Source: Chionoecetes opilio | Lineage: Eukaryota > Arthropoda > Malacostraca > Decapoda > Majidae | Length of the DNA: 64,000 nt | Assembly (NCBI GenBank): GCA_016584305.1 | Contig: JACEEZ010012726.1 | Span: forward strand, 301,001-365,000 | Direction of reading: 5' to 3' | Program-made: the position numbers and the translations under genes | Shown here: piece after piece, positions 1 to 10,710 of the stretch | Layout: each line of letters opens with the position of its first letter | How positions within the stretch are numbered: the stretch's first letter is position 1 | The notes under the pieces: generated by a model | What the model saw: only the letters and a program-made list of their open reading frames with translations | The model's database searches: none | Told to the model about the DNA's origin: nothing

Positions 1-689
1 AACTGTATAATGTGCTGTGCTTTCCTGAAGAAGTCAGGTCAGCTCCCACGCCTGTGATAGCACCATAGGATGTCACCAGGGATCATAGGATTCCTCAAGG
101 GGTTCTCGCACTCCTACTAAATAATACCAAATTTAATTTTAGCTTGAAAAACCATGTTTTTTTTTAATTGATGGGGTCCTGGAACCAAACCTATATTTTA
201 CCATTAGTTATGTGTTTCGTTATACGAGATTTCGCTTTACGAGTATGCCAGGTGGAACCTAACTGCTCGTATCTTCGGGACCTCCCGAAGATACTGTATA
301 TGTAAGAAGCTGAACTGTGAATAAATGTTTTCCACAGACATTCCCCATACCTTTACTAACTACTACTATTATTGTTATATAGACACAGGAGCAGACAAGA
401 CCATTCCCAAGACGTCATCTGTTTATTTAAGAACACACGCACATGACATAAATATTCAATAACTAAAATCAAGTTAATGATAGATACAATATGTTCTAAA
501 TATTGGCCATTTAGTGTAACCACGTTTGATCACGGCTGCTGTTCCCACACACACCTCAGCCTTTATGGAGCGTGTGATGGTGGGGACGGGGATGCCTGGC
601 ATGCCAATCCCTCACATCATTGCCAGCTTATTAAAGGATGGAACGTTGTATGGGAACTGCAGCTGTGATCAAACATGCAGTTCAAATAA
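1..689. other. No gene recognised
   Basis: AT-rich sequence with short open frames only. I see no domain, splice-bounded exon, RNA gene or repeat end that I can support here. It may be intron or flank of the dehydrogenase gene whose last exons begin at 1521. Confidence 0.5.
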
Positions 690-984
690 GGTAAAGGTAA
701 AGATGGGGGCATACGCTATGCTGCGTGTGGCCTCGGTGCTCATCTCCGTGGCATTAGCCTTTGAGTCTGTGTTGGGTGTCAATCCATCAGCCTGGGACAC
801 ATGGCTAGTGTGGCATCTGGTTTACCATAGTTACCTTACCCAGGTTTCCCCAGGTACCCATTTATCAACCCCGAAAGGGAGGATGGAGCTGGGTGGGCTG
901 GACGTCGACTGTCCTGGCCAGGATTCGAACCAGGGCCCACAGATTTGTAGTCAGGCGTGCTAGCCACTACACTACGGAAGCGAC
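690..984 (-). mobile_element. tRNA-derived SINE, family A, copy 1
   Basis: Read on the minus strand, the element starts with a tRNA-like head: GCTTCCGTAGTGTAGTGGCT fits pol III box A, and GGTTCGAATCC about 50 bases later fits box B. A body follows with 'ccaggtacccatttatcaac'-type sequence and an end near 'catctttacc'. Copies at 24536-24790 and 25032-25315 share the head, body and end, which establishes a dispersed family. Being non-coding, it explains the short ORFs here. Confidence 0.85.
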
Positions 985-1520
985 GCCTCCGTTCACTTCC
1001 GCGGTTCAAGTGGTTACCCTAAATATCTGGCTACATAATATTCTGATATGATAACTGACATATTATTAACTGTGCACCGGCTAAACAAAGAGTTCCACGA
1101 AATGATGAGTAATTATTGCAGCGCAAATGCATTAGTCCAAAAGTTGGGGAGCAGAAGTGACTTGCATGATTCATCTTATTGTACTGGAAATATCATGTCT
1201 ACTTTTTTTTTTATTGGAACTACTAATTTGCATAGCTTCTGAATTGTCCCTGACTGGAAAATCCCTACGTGCTCTTCATCACTCCAGATGAATGTTTGAT
1301 TCTTCTGTCTTGGATTTTCGCCCCAGTCAGCTTTATGGCCAATACTTTGGGACTTGCATCATTTCGTCTGCTCTCACACCATAAAATGAATCCTATCAAA
1401 TTCCATTCATTGCCCTTTCCATTGTTTGCATAATGACTTTGTTTTGCATGATAATTTTGCTAAAAGAATTAGTTTGTGAAGATTTAACTTATTGCTTTGT
1501 ACATGTACGTAAATTTACAG
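985..1520. other. Intron-like sequence, nothing recognised
   Basis: AT-rich sequence leading up to a clear 3' splice site (…aaatttacag) at 1511-1520. No coding exon, RNA gene or repeat end can be supported. It is probably the intron before the penultimate exon of the hydroxyacid dehydrogenase. Confidence 0.5.
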
Positions 1521-2274
1521 AAAGGATGCGATATTCATCAACATTGGAAGAGGAGATGTGGTGAGTGAAGGAGACTTGCTCAAAGCCCTGGATGCTGGGT
1601 GGCTGTCGGCAGCCATCCTGGATGTCTTTGTCGAGGAACCATTACCCAAAGACAGTGGCCTGTGGAGGCACCCAAAGGTGGGTTCATAACACATCACAAC
1701 TCTCATTGACACAGGTGGGGAAGTGTTGCAACAGATCCTTCTAACCTATAGATGCAAAGGGTTAGACATACTCTTTTCTCCTATCATAAACTAACACCTC
1801 AAATAAGTGTCAGTAGTGTGCTCCTGTACCCTTGGTTAACTATACTATGTTCAGTTTGACAAAGCCACTCACGATAGCTTAGTCATGGCGACTCCACTTC
1901 CCCCGGCAGGCTGAGTAGCTGAGATACTGGATATCAGCGAGCATTTTATGTTGACTACTTACCCGCTCGGAGCTACCCAGCCCGTCGGGGAAAGTGGAGT
2001 GGCCGGGACTTTGAATCAGATATTTTGAATCCGGACACACCCGATTGATTGATCATTATTGAAAGTGTTCAATGGTGACGTTAATGTGAATAGTGCAATG
2101 CAATGTTTGCCTTCCCCGTGGTGATGGTTGTGGTGCCGGCAGGTGCGGGTGACGCCTCACGCTGCCGCAGTGAGTCGCGCCGAGGATGTGGTCGAGGCTT
2201 TCCTGCTCAACTACAAACGCCTCATTGACGGTCAACAAGTCAGTCATGTCATTGACTGGAAACTTGGATACTAA
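1521..2274 (+). CDS. D-2-hydroxyacid dehydrogenase (GhrA/glyoxylate-hydroxypyruvate reductase A-like), last two exons
   Basis: Partial gene with exons 1521-1677 and 2143-2274 joined by a GT-AG intron; the first base of exon 1521 completes a codon begun upstream and the second exon is in phase 0. The exons encode 52 and 43 residues. The first contains INIGRGDVV and LDVFVEEPLP, the conserved NAD-domain segment and acidic catalytic motif of the D-isomer-specific 2-hydroxyacid dehydrogenases. The second contains VTPHAAAVS, where the histidine is the expected catalytic acid/base, and ends with VIDWKLGY and a TAA stop. The short W-x-x-GY end resembles GhrA-type reductases rather than GRHPR or phosphoglycerate dehydrogenase. 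The family reduces glyoxylate or hydroxypyruvate with NAD(P)H, usually in the cytosol. The coenzyme-binding GxGxxG exon is not in the window. The frame is intact and splice sites are good, so the gene is probably functional. The stop codon is also the target site of a MITE. Confidence 0.85.
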
Positions 2275-2694
2275 AGCCTTGTCCAGACGAGCGGGCGTGC
2301 CCGGTGGGCAGCGGGCAAATTCTACCAGGCATGCCCGTGAATGTTGTCCACGCGGCCAAATTGATGAGTTGGCGGACGTGTCCGACGATGCCAGTAGGTT
2401 GTGGAGTGCGGTACGATAAACATGGCACCCATTATTACTGAGAGGAAGAAAGTATTGTGTGGACATCGCAAGTTCCTGATGTGAACAGTGTTACAACGAC
2501 GTGGGATGTGGGAGGCAAGCCTGCTATGGGTACACAATGTTAACTTGGTGTGGCAGCGTCGAAGCTCCTCAAGCCACAGGGCAGCGCTCGGTGATTTCGC
2601 TCAACAGGGGCTCGGGCAGTTTGATGGTTAGCCCATCAAATGTGCCTGATAACGGGCATGCCCGCCGATCAGGCCCGCTCGTTTGGACAGGCCT
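2275..2694. mobile_element. MITE, PIF/Harbinger-like, at the stop codon of the dehydrogenase
   Basis: A 420-bp element with terminal inverted repeats: AGCCTTGTCCAGACGAGCGG on the left, and on the right, reverse-complemented, AGGCCTGTCCAAACGAGCGG. It is flanked by TAA at 2272-2274 and 2695-2697, a 3-bp target duplication as in PIF/Harbinger elements (TWA). Subterminal GGGCATGCCCG-type motifs recur inside both ends. No transposase frame is present, so it is non-autonomous. It forms the start of the 3' untranslated region of the upstream gene. Confidence 0.75.
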
Positions 2695-3109
2695 TAAGAT
2701 GGCATGTACTACATATATCTAGTATAAATATGATTTTACCTACATATTCTATGATAAATTAATTAAATACACAAAAGATTTGAAGTTTTGCCCAAAATAA
2801 TTTTTAATTTTTTTAATTTATGGGAAAATCAATGAAAAAATTGGGTTTCTTCAACAGATTATTTTCCAGGAATATAACATCTTGGGCCGTAATCAACAAG
2901 TCAGCATTGTGCTACGTTAAGATTCCTGTAGGGTGTTAGAATGCTCTCAAAGGCCGATCAATCTACAACGGATTCTCGCCATGAGAAAAAATCAGACCAC
3001 ATATATATAGCTCAGGATTAATATTTTTTTAAATGAGAATATTTGGTATGAAATGTTATTTTATCTTAATTCATAATTTTACTGCACCTTACTTAATTAA
3101 TTAATTGAT
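2695..3109. other. AT-rich spacer, nothing recognised
   Basis: AT-rich sequence between the MITE and the LINE. It probably includes the 3' end of the dehydrogenase transcript, but no decisive polyadenylation site could be chosen. No exon or repeat family recognised. Confidence 0.4.
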
Positions 3110-3525
3110 AGCCTCTCCTATCAGACGAGCTTGGTAGGCTAAGGATGGATATGGTGGGACTCTGAGACTAGGAGACCTGGCAGTAGCGAGACTAGCAGTG
3201 GGGGTTTCGCTGACTACTGGTCCGGCATGAGTTCTTGTAATATCTATCTCTCTCTCTCTCTCCTTATGTAGCCCACCCACAGGCGACCACAGGATGTCCT
3301 CCCACAGTATGTTTTACAGACCACAGACATGCACCACCGCCTCCCACTTTTGTATAATTATCTCTTTCTCTACTTTTGCTGGGGTTTCCATATCTGTGTA
3401 GTCAACTCTCGATAGTGACTATGATAGCTCAGTAGGCTGAGGGTGGATATAGTGGGACCTCTGAGACGAGGAGGCCTGGTAGTGGCGAAACTAGCAGTGG
3501 GGGTTACGCCTACTACTGGTCCGGC

Positions 3526-4246
3526 ATGAGCAATGGCGACCATGTCCGGGGAGTAGCTATAGGCATCTCCAGCAAACTGCAGCCGTCTGTTGTTGAGGTT
3601 ACTCTGGTTGATGAGCGTATAATGCGGGTGAGGATGAAACACACTCTGGGTTTCATGTCTCTTGTTGTAGTGTACGCACCTACCGAGGTGTGTGAAACTG
3701 AAGAGATGTTCTATGCTAAACTCGACTCTGTATTAGACCAGTGTCCTCCTCGGGACACACTCATTGTCTTGGGCGACACCAATGCTACTACTGGCACTGT
3801 GAGAGATGGCTACGAGTTATGTGTTGGTCCCCATGGCTCCGGTACCAGGAACACTAACAGTTCTCTCCTTCTGAATTTTGCGAGGTCCAGAATATTGAGA
3901 ATTGCATGTTCTTGGTATCAGAGACCAGAGCTGCACCGCTGGACATGGTATAGTAATGCCGGAGAGGTGGCTAGCTAAGGAGATCGACCACATCTTCGTT
4001 AGTACACGTTGGAGGATCCTCCAGAACTGCAGGGTTTACCGGGGTGCTGAGTTCTTTGCAACTGATCACAGACTTGTTGTTGCTACACTTAAGCTTCATG
4101 TCAAGTCCAGAAGAATCTCAAGAGGTAATCATACTGTGTTTCATCTTGAGAAACTGAAGGACTTTACATGTGCTCATGAGTATGCGGTGGCAGTCTCAAA
4201 TCGGTTTGGTGTGCTCGGTGCTCTCGGGGACCCTGTAGAACTGTGA
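3526..4246 (+). pseudogene. LINE endonuclease domain, frameshifted
   Basis: From 3526 a frame encodes an exonuclease-endonuclease-phosphatase type domain: VVVYAPTE, LIVLGDTNATTG and HRWTWYSN are recognisable endonuclease motifs. The frame fails at about 3975 and the next portion (EIDHIFVSTRW … TDHRLVVATLKL, including the conserved DHR catalytic motif) continues in another frame to about 4246. The usual family asparagine motif GDFNA reads GDTNA here. The domain would nick target DNA to prime reverse transcription, but this copy is broken. Downstream material to about 4600 is also LINE-derived with further shifts. Confidence 0.8.
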
Positions 4247-4627
4247 GATACCTTCAAATGTGAAACTCTACAGGCTGCCAAGGAGTGTATTGGGCAGCGC
4301 CCGAGGTCAAGGCGTGGTTTTGTCTTGACGGAGACGCTGGAGAAAATCAAGGAGTCGCGCTGCCAGACTTGCTGGGAACCAGGTCCAGCACAGGGCTCTG
4401 TCATGCAGGACTCGAACTCTCCTGGGGAGAGACAAGGAGAGGTATGTCAGGAGTCTCGCTGAGGATGTCGAGGGCCATTTGAACGCTAATGATTTCCGAC
4501 TCGCCTACCGAGCCCTGAAGAAGCTCCGTTTCAAGTCTCCTTCTCGGGCGAGTGCTATCCGAGCAGCAAATGGGCGCCTCGTGTCGGACATGATAGGCAG
4601 ATGGCTCGTTGGGCAGAGTACTTTTGG

Positions 4628-5734
4628 CAATGGACCCTACCCATAACTACGTCACGGTTTGTTTACATCGGTGCATTGTGGGGATAAGGCGGGGTCGCCG
4701 CGGGTGGACCTACGAAGGGAAAACTACAGCGATGGAAGAATTTAGAGTTATTTTGCGCGAAATTGATATTCCAGGTGCTATATTACTGTGCTGTGTTCTC
4801 GCTGACAACACTAAAGAGAAGACCTGAGGTAATGGCTGATGTGCAGAGGCTTCTAAACCAAGAAAACAGAGTCATAACAGAGCCTCGTCAAAAGGTAAGC
4901 AACTGGTAGGTACGTAATGTGTCCCTACCACTTGTTTACTTCTTAATGAGACTCTGCTGTGACTGTTTTCCTGGTTTAGAAGTCTTTGCACATCAACCAT
5001 CACCTCAGGTCTTCTCTATGTTGTCAGCGAGCACGGAAATATAGCACCTGGAATATCAATTTCGCCCAAAACAACTAAATTTTTTCATCGTCGTAGTCTT
5101 CTCTTTGTAGGTTGTACATATTCATGGTTATGATAGTATTAAAATACCTTATTAATTGAGTTCCTTTTGTTGTCTTTCCTCATAATAAGTAGTGGTACAT
5201 CATGGTTTAAGTGTTACTTGACGAGCCAATGAATACTCTTGAGTCTATACCAACATCACCAACCTTTGCTTTGACCGTTTCGGCTTACCGTTTCTGTCGC
5301 AATTTTTTTTGTTTTGTTTGTTTTTTTCCAAAAATGAATTTTTTTTTTTACCTAAACCTAACCTAGCCTTTACCTATACCTAACCTAACCTTTACCTAAC
5401 TACAATAAACAAAAATTAAGAAGTAAACAAGTGGTAGGGACACATTACGTACCTACCAGTTGCTTACCTTTTGACGAGGCTCTGTTATGACTCTGTTTTC
5501 TTGGTTTAGAAGCCTCTGCACATCAGCCATTACCTCAGGTCTTCTCTTTAGTGTTGTCAGCGAGAACACAGCACAGTAATATAGCACCTGGAATATCAAT
5601 TTCGCGCAAAATAACTCTAAATTCTTCCATCGCTGTAGTTTTCCCTTCGTAGGTCCACCCGCGGCGACCCCGCCTTATCCCCACAATGCACCGATGTAAA
5701 CAAACCGTGACGTAGTTATGTCTGGGGCCCATTG
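4628..5734. mobile_element. Foldback DNA element inserted in the LINE, with about 320-bp arms
   Basis: The left arm from 4628 and the right arm ending at 5734 are inverted copies over about 320 bp; the shared outer sequence includes CATAACTACGTCACGGTTTG. A third, reverse-oriented partial arm copy lies at about 4967-5115. The centre holds T-rich sequence and CCTAACCTAACC runs at about 5355-5400. The LINE reading frame can be followed across the junctions (gagtacttt…ggcaat / attgttcatgg), with only AT apparently duplicated, so this is an insertion. The arms contain an open frame of about 65 codons, but I recognise no protein in it. Superfamily not assigned. Confidence 0.75.
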
Positions 5735-5745
5735 TTCATGGTGGA

Positions 5746-7359
5746 CCCTGCAATTGGGCAGCTCCACACCACTGGATTACAGGCAGTGGATGCTGATCCT
5801 TTCATTGACGAAACCGCATCCTCTTGACGAAGTCAAAGAGGCTGTAGTAAAATTGAGGGGTGAAAAGGCAGCTGGTGTCTGTAATATCAGTGCGGAGTTC
5901 CTCAAAGCTGGGGGTGAGGCCATGATCCGCGGGTTGCATGCTGTCCTGACTGCCATGTGGCAATCAGGTTCCATTCCTCTAGACTGGAAAAGGGGGCTGG
6001 TCGTCCCTATCTGGAAAGGGAAAGGGGACCGTCAGGACTGCAACAATTACCGCAGTATTTCACTGCTCAGCGTGCCAGGCAAGGTGCTTGTCCATCTATT
6101 GCTGACGCGGATCCGCAGTCATCTGCTGAAACATCAGAGACCTCAGTAGTCTGGGTTCACGCCTGGTAAGTCAACAACAGACCGTATCCTAGCGCTTTGT
6201 GTCCTGTAACTCCTGTTGGAACGCCGACTTGATTTTGATGGATGCTTGCAGCCTATGTTGATCTCAAGAAGGTGTTTGACTCAGTGCATCGTGAGTCACT
6301 CTGTTATCTTCTGCGACTTCGCGTGATTCCTGCAAGGACTGTTGGTCTGATGACTGGTCTGTACTCTGGAACTGAGAGTGCTGTGAAGTGGGTGGGAGGT
6401 GTATCCAGCTTTCCTGTTAATACAGGAGTGAGGCAAGGGTGCGTTCTTGCCCCATCACTTTTCAACACTTGTATGGACTGGGTATTGAGCAAAGTTGTAG
6501 ATCAAAGTGATTGTGGAGCATCCCTCGGCAACACCAAGATCACTGATCTTGTTTTTGCCGATGATGCAGTAATCTTTGCTGAGTCGCTGGAGGTCCTGGT
6601 GATGACTCTCGAGGCACTGCACAAGGAGGCAAAGCCTTTGGGACTTGAGGTCTCCTGGCTAAGACCAAGGTCCAGGTGTTTGGAGGCTTACTAGATGAAA
6701 CAGTACAGTCTGTTCATGCGTGTGGCGAGGACATTGAGATCTTGGAGTGTTTTACATACCTTGGTAGCGCAGTCCATAATGAAGGCGGGTCACGTTAAGA
6801 AGTCTTATGGCGGATTGGCATAGCCCACGGTGTTATGGACTCGCTCAGCAGGAGTATTTGGCGTTGTTGGTACCTGTGCAGAAGGACAAAGATCCGGATC
6901 TTCAAGTCGCGTGTGATCCCTGCCTTACTCTATGGATGTGAGACATGGACACTAAATAGTGACTTGAAGAGGCGAATCGATGACTGGTAATAAGTGTCTT
7001 CGAAGAATCATGGGGTATCGCTGGGATGATTACATGTCAAATCAGCGATTGCACCGTGAGACTGAATCGAGGCCTATTACCTGCATAGTCCGTCAGCGCC
7101 AACTTCGGCTATATGGGTATGTAGCACGCTACCCTGAAACCGATCCTTCCCACCGGGTTGTATCTGTAAGAGACAATCGGTGTGGAGGAGGCCAAGGATG
7201 AGCCCACAAGGCTTGTAGCTGAGGCAAGTTGATGCTTCCTGTCGAGAGTTGCTTGGTATGGTGCGGGAGCCTGCATGGGGACTCGCGCATGGTGACCCCC
7301 CACAAGTGGTCGTAGGGTGGGCGAGGCGACGCGACGCGCCCCCCGGCGTATGCCCCCAA
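5746..7359 (+). pseudogene. LINE reverse transcriptase domain, frameshifted
   Basis: Recognisable polymerase motifs appear in order: KAAGVCNISAEFLKAG, PIWKGKGDRQDCNNYRSISLL, AAYVDLKKVFDSVHRE, NTGVRQGCVLAPSLFN and the catalytic FADD at 6554-6565. The C-terminal part (LYGCETWTLNSDLKRR, then RRIMGYRWDDY and VRQRQLRLYGYVARYPETDP) follows in shifted frames. Breaks occur near 6150, 6230, 6665, 6790, 6990 and 7200, so the protein cannot be made. The catalytic aspartates are preserved, which suggests recent decay. Confidence 0.85.
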
Positions 7360-7376
7360 TGATTGATTGATTGATT

Positions 7377-8999
7377 CGTGTATGGGTATCTTTTAGTGCC
7401 TTGTATCTTCTAGATGCTACAACACCAACAGATTGTAGTTGTCAACGGATTACCAATAATACATCAGTGCCTTAGGTTGAGCATACCTGGTATTTTCTTG
7501 TCCCACATATGCCCTTGAGTGTTAGATTATTTGGTATAATCAATAAGTGTCATAAATAGAGACTGGCGAGTACACCATTTTGCCCCTTATTATTATTTCT
7601 TTTCCAGTGATTCCTTTATGATGAGTTTTCCATCTCCCTTAATTTCCATTGATGTCAGAAATAGAGGGAATGAAAAAATAATAATTTTCTCCCAACCGAA
7701 TCCTTTGCCTCTTTGCCTTTTGCCTTGGGTTTTCCTCTTGAGTCTTCCCTCGCCCTGTGTGAACCACTGATAAGATGCTTTAGCAATGAAGCTTGTGTCC
7801 TTCGCCACGTGCATCATTCATCACATTTGGACCTGTGGACAGGACATGTTAATTAAGGGACGAGGCAGCAACTAAAGTACATGAATGTAAAGTATGTAAT
7901 GCTTGGATGATAAATGGATGTAATTAAAATAAACTGTAAATAACACCCTGAAAAGTGGGATAGCCTGGAGACAGAGCTGTTAAAAGCAAAGAACATTTAT
8001 GAGATTAAAAACTTACCGAGGTGTACTAGATAATGTGTGCAGACAAGGATTCCAGCTTACCTCGGTACAGAAAGCGGCGAGGCAGACGGGCAAGGCGCAG
8101 GGTTCTCAGCATGGCTCAGGACACTGAGGAGAAAGGAACAGGAACATTACAACCCTGACAGGGACTGAACGGTTCACACCAATGGGAAGACCTACAACAT
8201 ATTCGTATTCGCTCAACACAAACTATTTTGACAGATTTTATTTTAACATTTGAAAGTTATTTGTTATCCATGTACATACCATCTTTAGTTTTATTCCATG
8301 ACTGTAAATAATAAAGTGCTCACCATAACCTGTGCTTTATTCAAGTTTCATCCACTACCAAGGAACACATCTATATAGATTTGCCTATTTTTTACAGAAT
8401 CAATACGTCAGAGGGGCAGCCTACACATACACGGAACGCAACTATGATGTGCACGGCAGCACTTGCTCTCAAATAGTTAATATTTGCTCACGTAGGCAGT
8501 TTTTTACTACTTCCCATCTTGGAAGGGGGCCACAGAGCCTACCCAAGGGCCCCCAGTATTTACTGAGTGTCGTACCGCTGTCGTCGTCGCCCGAAAAAAA
8601 AACGTAGTGAAATTTGAAACCGTATATACTCGCAGATACAAAGCATAAAACAACGCTGAAACAAGAGTATATTATACAGTCATGATCTGTGGCGGCTCGT
8701 GGCATAGGGCTGCGGAGCTGCAGCACCCCCAGACACTCGCTGCCAGGTGTATGATGTCTTTAGAGACACACTAGAATTGATACACTACTAACAAATATAT
8801 CTTAATAAAAAGTAATTATGTGTTATTTTCAATACGTTACTAAGCGAATTTTCATTAAAACCAGACCAAAATGTAAGTTACTTTCATATTTGCTGTACGA
8901 TTCATGTCTGTGCTGCCGCCGCGCCTCTTGTGAACTCAAAGAGCTGCAGCCGAGCCAGCTTTTAGTCTAGTCCCCAGCCAGTGCGTGTAGACGGTGTGC
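7377..8999. other. Intergenic sequence, nothing recognised
   Basis: AT-rich, with short open frames on both strands and no recognisable protein, splice-bounded exon or repeat terminus. An AATAAA-like run near 8310 is isolated. It ends at the U1-like gene. Confidence 0.4.
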
Positions 9000-9020
9000 A
9001 TACTTACCTGGCACAGGAGA
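9000..9020 (+). pseudogene. Duplicated 5' end of U1 snRNA
   Basis: The first 21 bases of the neighbouring U1-like gene (ATACTTACCTGGCACAGGAG plus one base) are repeated here, 33 bp upstream. The copy then departs from U1. It contains the 5' splice-site recognition sequence ACTTACCTG but no stem-loops, so it is a partial duplication. Confidence 0.7.
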
Positions 9021-9032
9021 GTATGGTGTGCA

Positions 9033-9193
9033 ATACTTACCTGGCACAGGAGAACCGCGATCCTGAAGGCGGTTTTCTCAGGGAGAGGCCCACCATTGCA
9101 CTCCGGCGGTGCTGACCCTTGCGATTAACCCAAATGTGGTTAACTCGAGTGCGAAATATTTGTTAGCGGGGGATTGCGTTCGTGCATCCCCCT
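9033..9193 (+). ncRNA. U1 spliceosomal snRNA-like gene
   Basis: U1 base-pairs with 5' splice sites in the nuclear spliceosome. The sequence opens with ATACTTACCTGGC, the conserved 5' end that pairs with donors. It continues through a stem-loop I-like segment with loop GATCCTGAAGG (consensus close to GAUCAYGAAGG), the segment CCATTGCACTCCGG of stem-loop II and GCGATTAACCCAAATG of stem-loop III. It ends in a terminal stem-loop, GGGGGATTGCGTTCGTGCATCCCCC. The length of about 161 nt is near the usual 164. The Sm-site region reads AAATATTTGTTAG rather than a clean AATTTGTGG, and loop I has a mismatch in the U1-70K site, so it may be a variant or a pseudogene. No upstream PSE could be identified. 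Confidence 0.8.
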
Positions 9194-9984
9194 TTTTGTT
9201 AAAGATAAAAAGAAAAGGAAAAAAAGACGGTGTGGTTATATCACGCTTTCTTTAATTACCCTATGACCATGGAAAATCCAGTGAAGTATTTGCAAAACAT
9301 CAACTTATCCCAGCTGACATTAAATGAAAGACTGAAATCTAGCGGTAGCCCCTACACGAGAGTATTACCATGGACGGCCTTGAGCAAGCATTTTCCCTGT
9401 CCACTCCAGCTGCTCCATGGTCATCACTGCAGCAGCTGCACTGCTCAGTGCCTGCTGCATCTTGCCAGTGGCGAGGAAACAATCATAATGTTATTATAAT
9501 TTTCATTCCCGCTGTCAGTGTATGGTTCCTTTTTTATTAACTCTGGAGGAATGCATTCACGAGAGTGACATACATAATTCCCTCATGGTTCAGCCGATAC
9601 CTCTTGACAAGTTATTCGTCATTCAATTAGCCGAGAACGTCTCTTCTGGCACGAAAATGCCTGAGTTGGCGCTGACGGAAGAATTGTTTTGCTGCCATGT
9701 TGACGGCTTATGTCAACATAAGGATCCTTATGGGACCTCCGGACATCCCATAGCGCTTATGGGCAACTTTATGGGAAAACACGAGCACTTATAGAATTTT
9801 CGGTGACTTATTGCGAACTTCGCCATTTTGTCTGCTTATGGGAAACCCATAAGCTATTATAAATACGGGCCCAGGTATACAGTGGTCTATGAGGTAGTAT
9901 ATAGTATAAGCATTAACACGGTGGTGCCTCCCGAAGGACGTGTTGAGGACCAGTATTGAACACTGCTATACATGTGCGAGGGAT
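9194..9984. other. Spacer, nothing recognised
   Basis: Two short frames on the plus strand (9230-9499, 9522-9794) show no recognisable domain or splice context. The sequence 9700-9870 contains several TTATGGGA-type repeats in both orientations, suggesting decayed repeat sequence. No gene supported. Confidence 0.4.
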
Positions 9985-10340
9985 GGGTGAGGTGGTGGTT
10001 ACCTGAGGGTGTGTGAGGGGCGGGTGAGCGTCAACACAGGTGGTGGTGGTGGTGGTGGTGAGCGTCAACACAGGTGGTGGTGAGCGTCAACGCAGGTGGT
10101 GGTGGTGGTGGTGAGCGTCAACACAGGTGGTGGTGGTGTGCGGCAGGTGGTGGTGGTGGTGAGCGTCAACTAAGGTGGTGGTTGTGGTGGTGGTGGTGAG
10201 CAAGATTAATAGATACTATATAATAATAAAAGTCTGTTGATCTTGGTGGTGAGGAGGAAGGCAAGACACTCGCGTGAGGGCCGTCCAGATAGCACTGTGA
10301 GACCCGCGGCTGATCACGGCCTTCTTATACAAGGCCTGAA
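9985..10340 (-). repeat. Partial copy of the DHRS11-like upstream region, with GGT minisatellite
   Basis: This segment matches 15600-15905, the sequence upstream of the left DHRS11-like gene: 'gatgggtgaggtggtggttacctgaggg', then GAGCGTCAACACAGGTGGTGG repeats, then 'gaggaaggcaagacact…agggccg…cagatagcactg'. The orientation is the same as the left gene. No exons of the gene follow at lower coordinates, so it is a truncated third copy of the duplicated unit. Confidence 0.8.
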
Positions 10341-10710
10341 CGATGTGCCGTGAGGTCATCAGCCTTGGTCATCGCACCCGCTCCGTTCTCTCCCTCGCTC
10401 TGTTGGGTACGTATATTATACAGTAATTTATAAATGCTTTCCCAGACCTTTATAAGTGAATAATGTATAAAATAGTAATTCTTCTGTAACTTAAATATAA
10501 TTAGTTCTTTAGCATTTATTAGTGGTCACGATCACATAGTTTTATATTAAAATCAGCAATTCATTGCAACTACCCTGGCATAAAATTCTAGATTCTATAA
10601 TTGAGATAAAGAAACCCACAACATGGTTTTAATTACAAATTTTCATTACATGATTTTATCCTAGTAAGAAAAGTGAATGACGAATATGATTGACATTAAC
10701 CTCAATAACA
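10341..10710. other. Spacer, nothing recognised
   Basis: AT-rich sequence between the truncated upstream-region copy and the transposase relic. No feature seen. Confidence 0.4.

Larger units (their letters stand above)
3110..7376 (+). mobile_element. Non-LTR retrotransposon (RTE-like LINE), degenerate, split by a foldback element
   Basis: The element runs from a duplicated 5' leader (a stretch near 3110-3240 recurs at 3420-3540), through an apurinic-type endonuclease and reverse transcriptase, to a C-terminus ending in PPAYAP and a (GATT)n tail at 7360-7376. The short 3' end with a tetranucleotide tail suits the RTE group; the clade is inference. Several frameshifts and stops mean no full protein is encoded. 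The 3' part of the same family recurs at 55835-56390 on the minus strand. Positions 4628-5734 are a later insertion. Confidence 0.85.
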
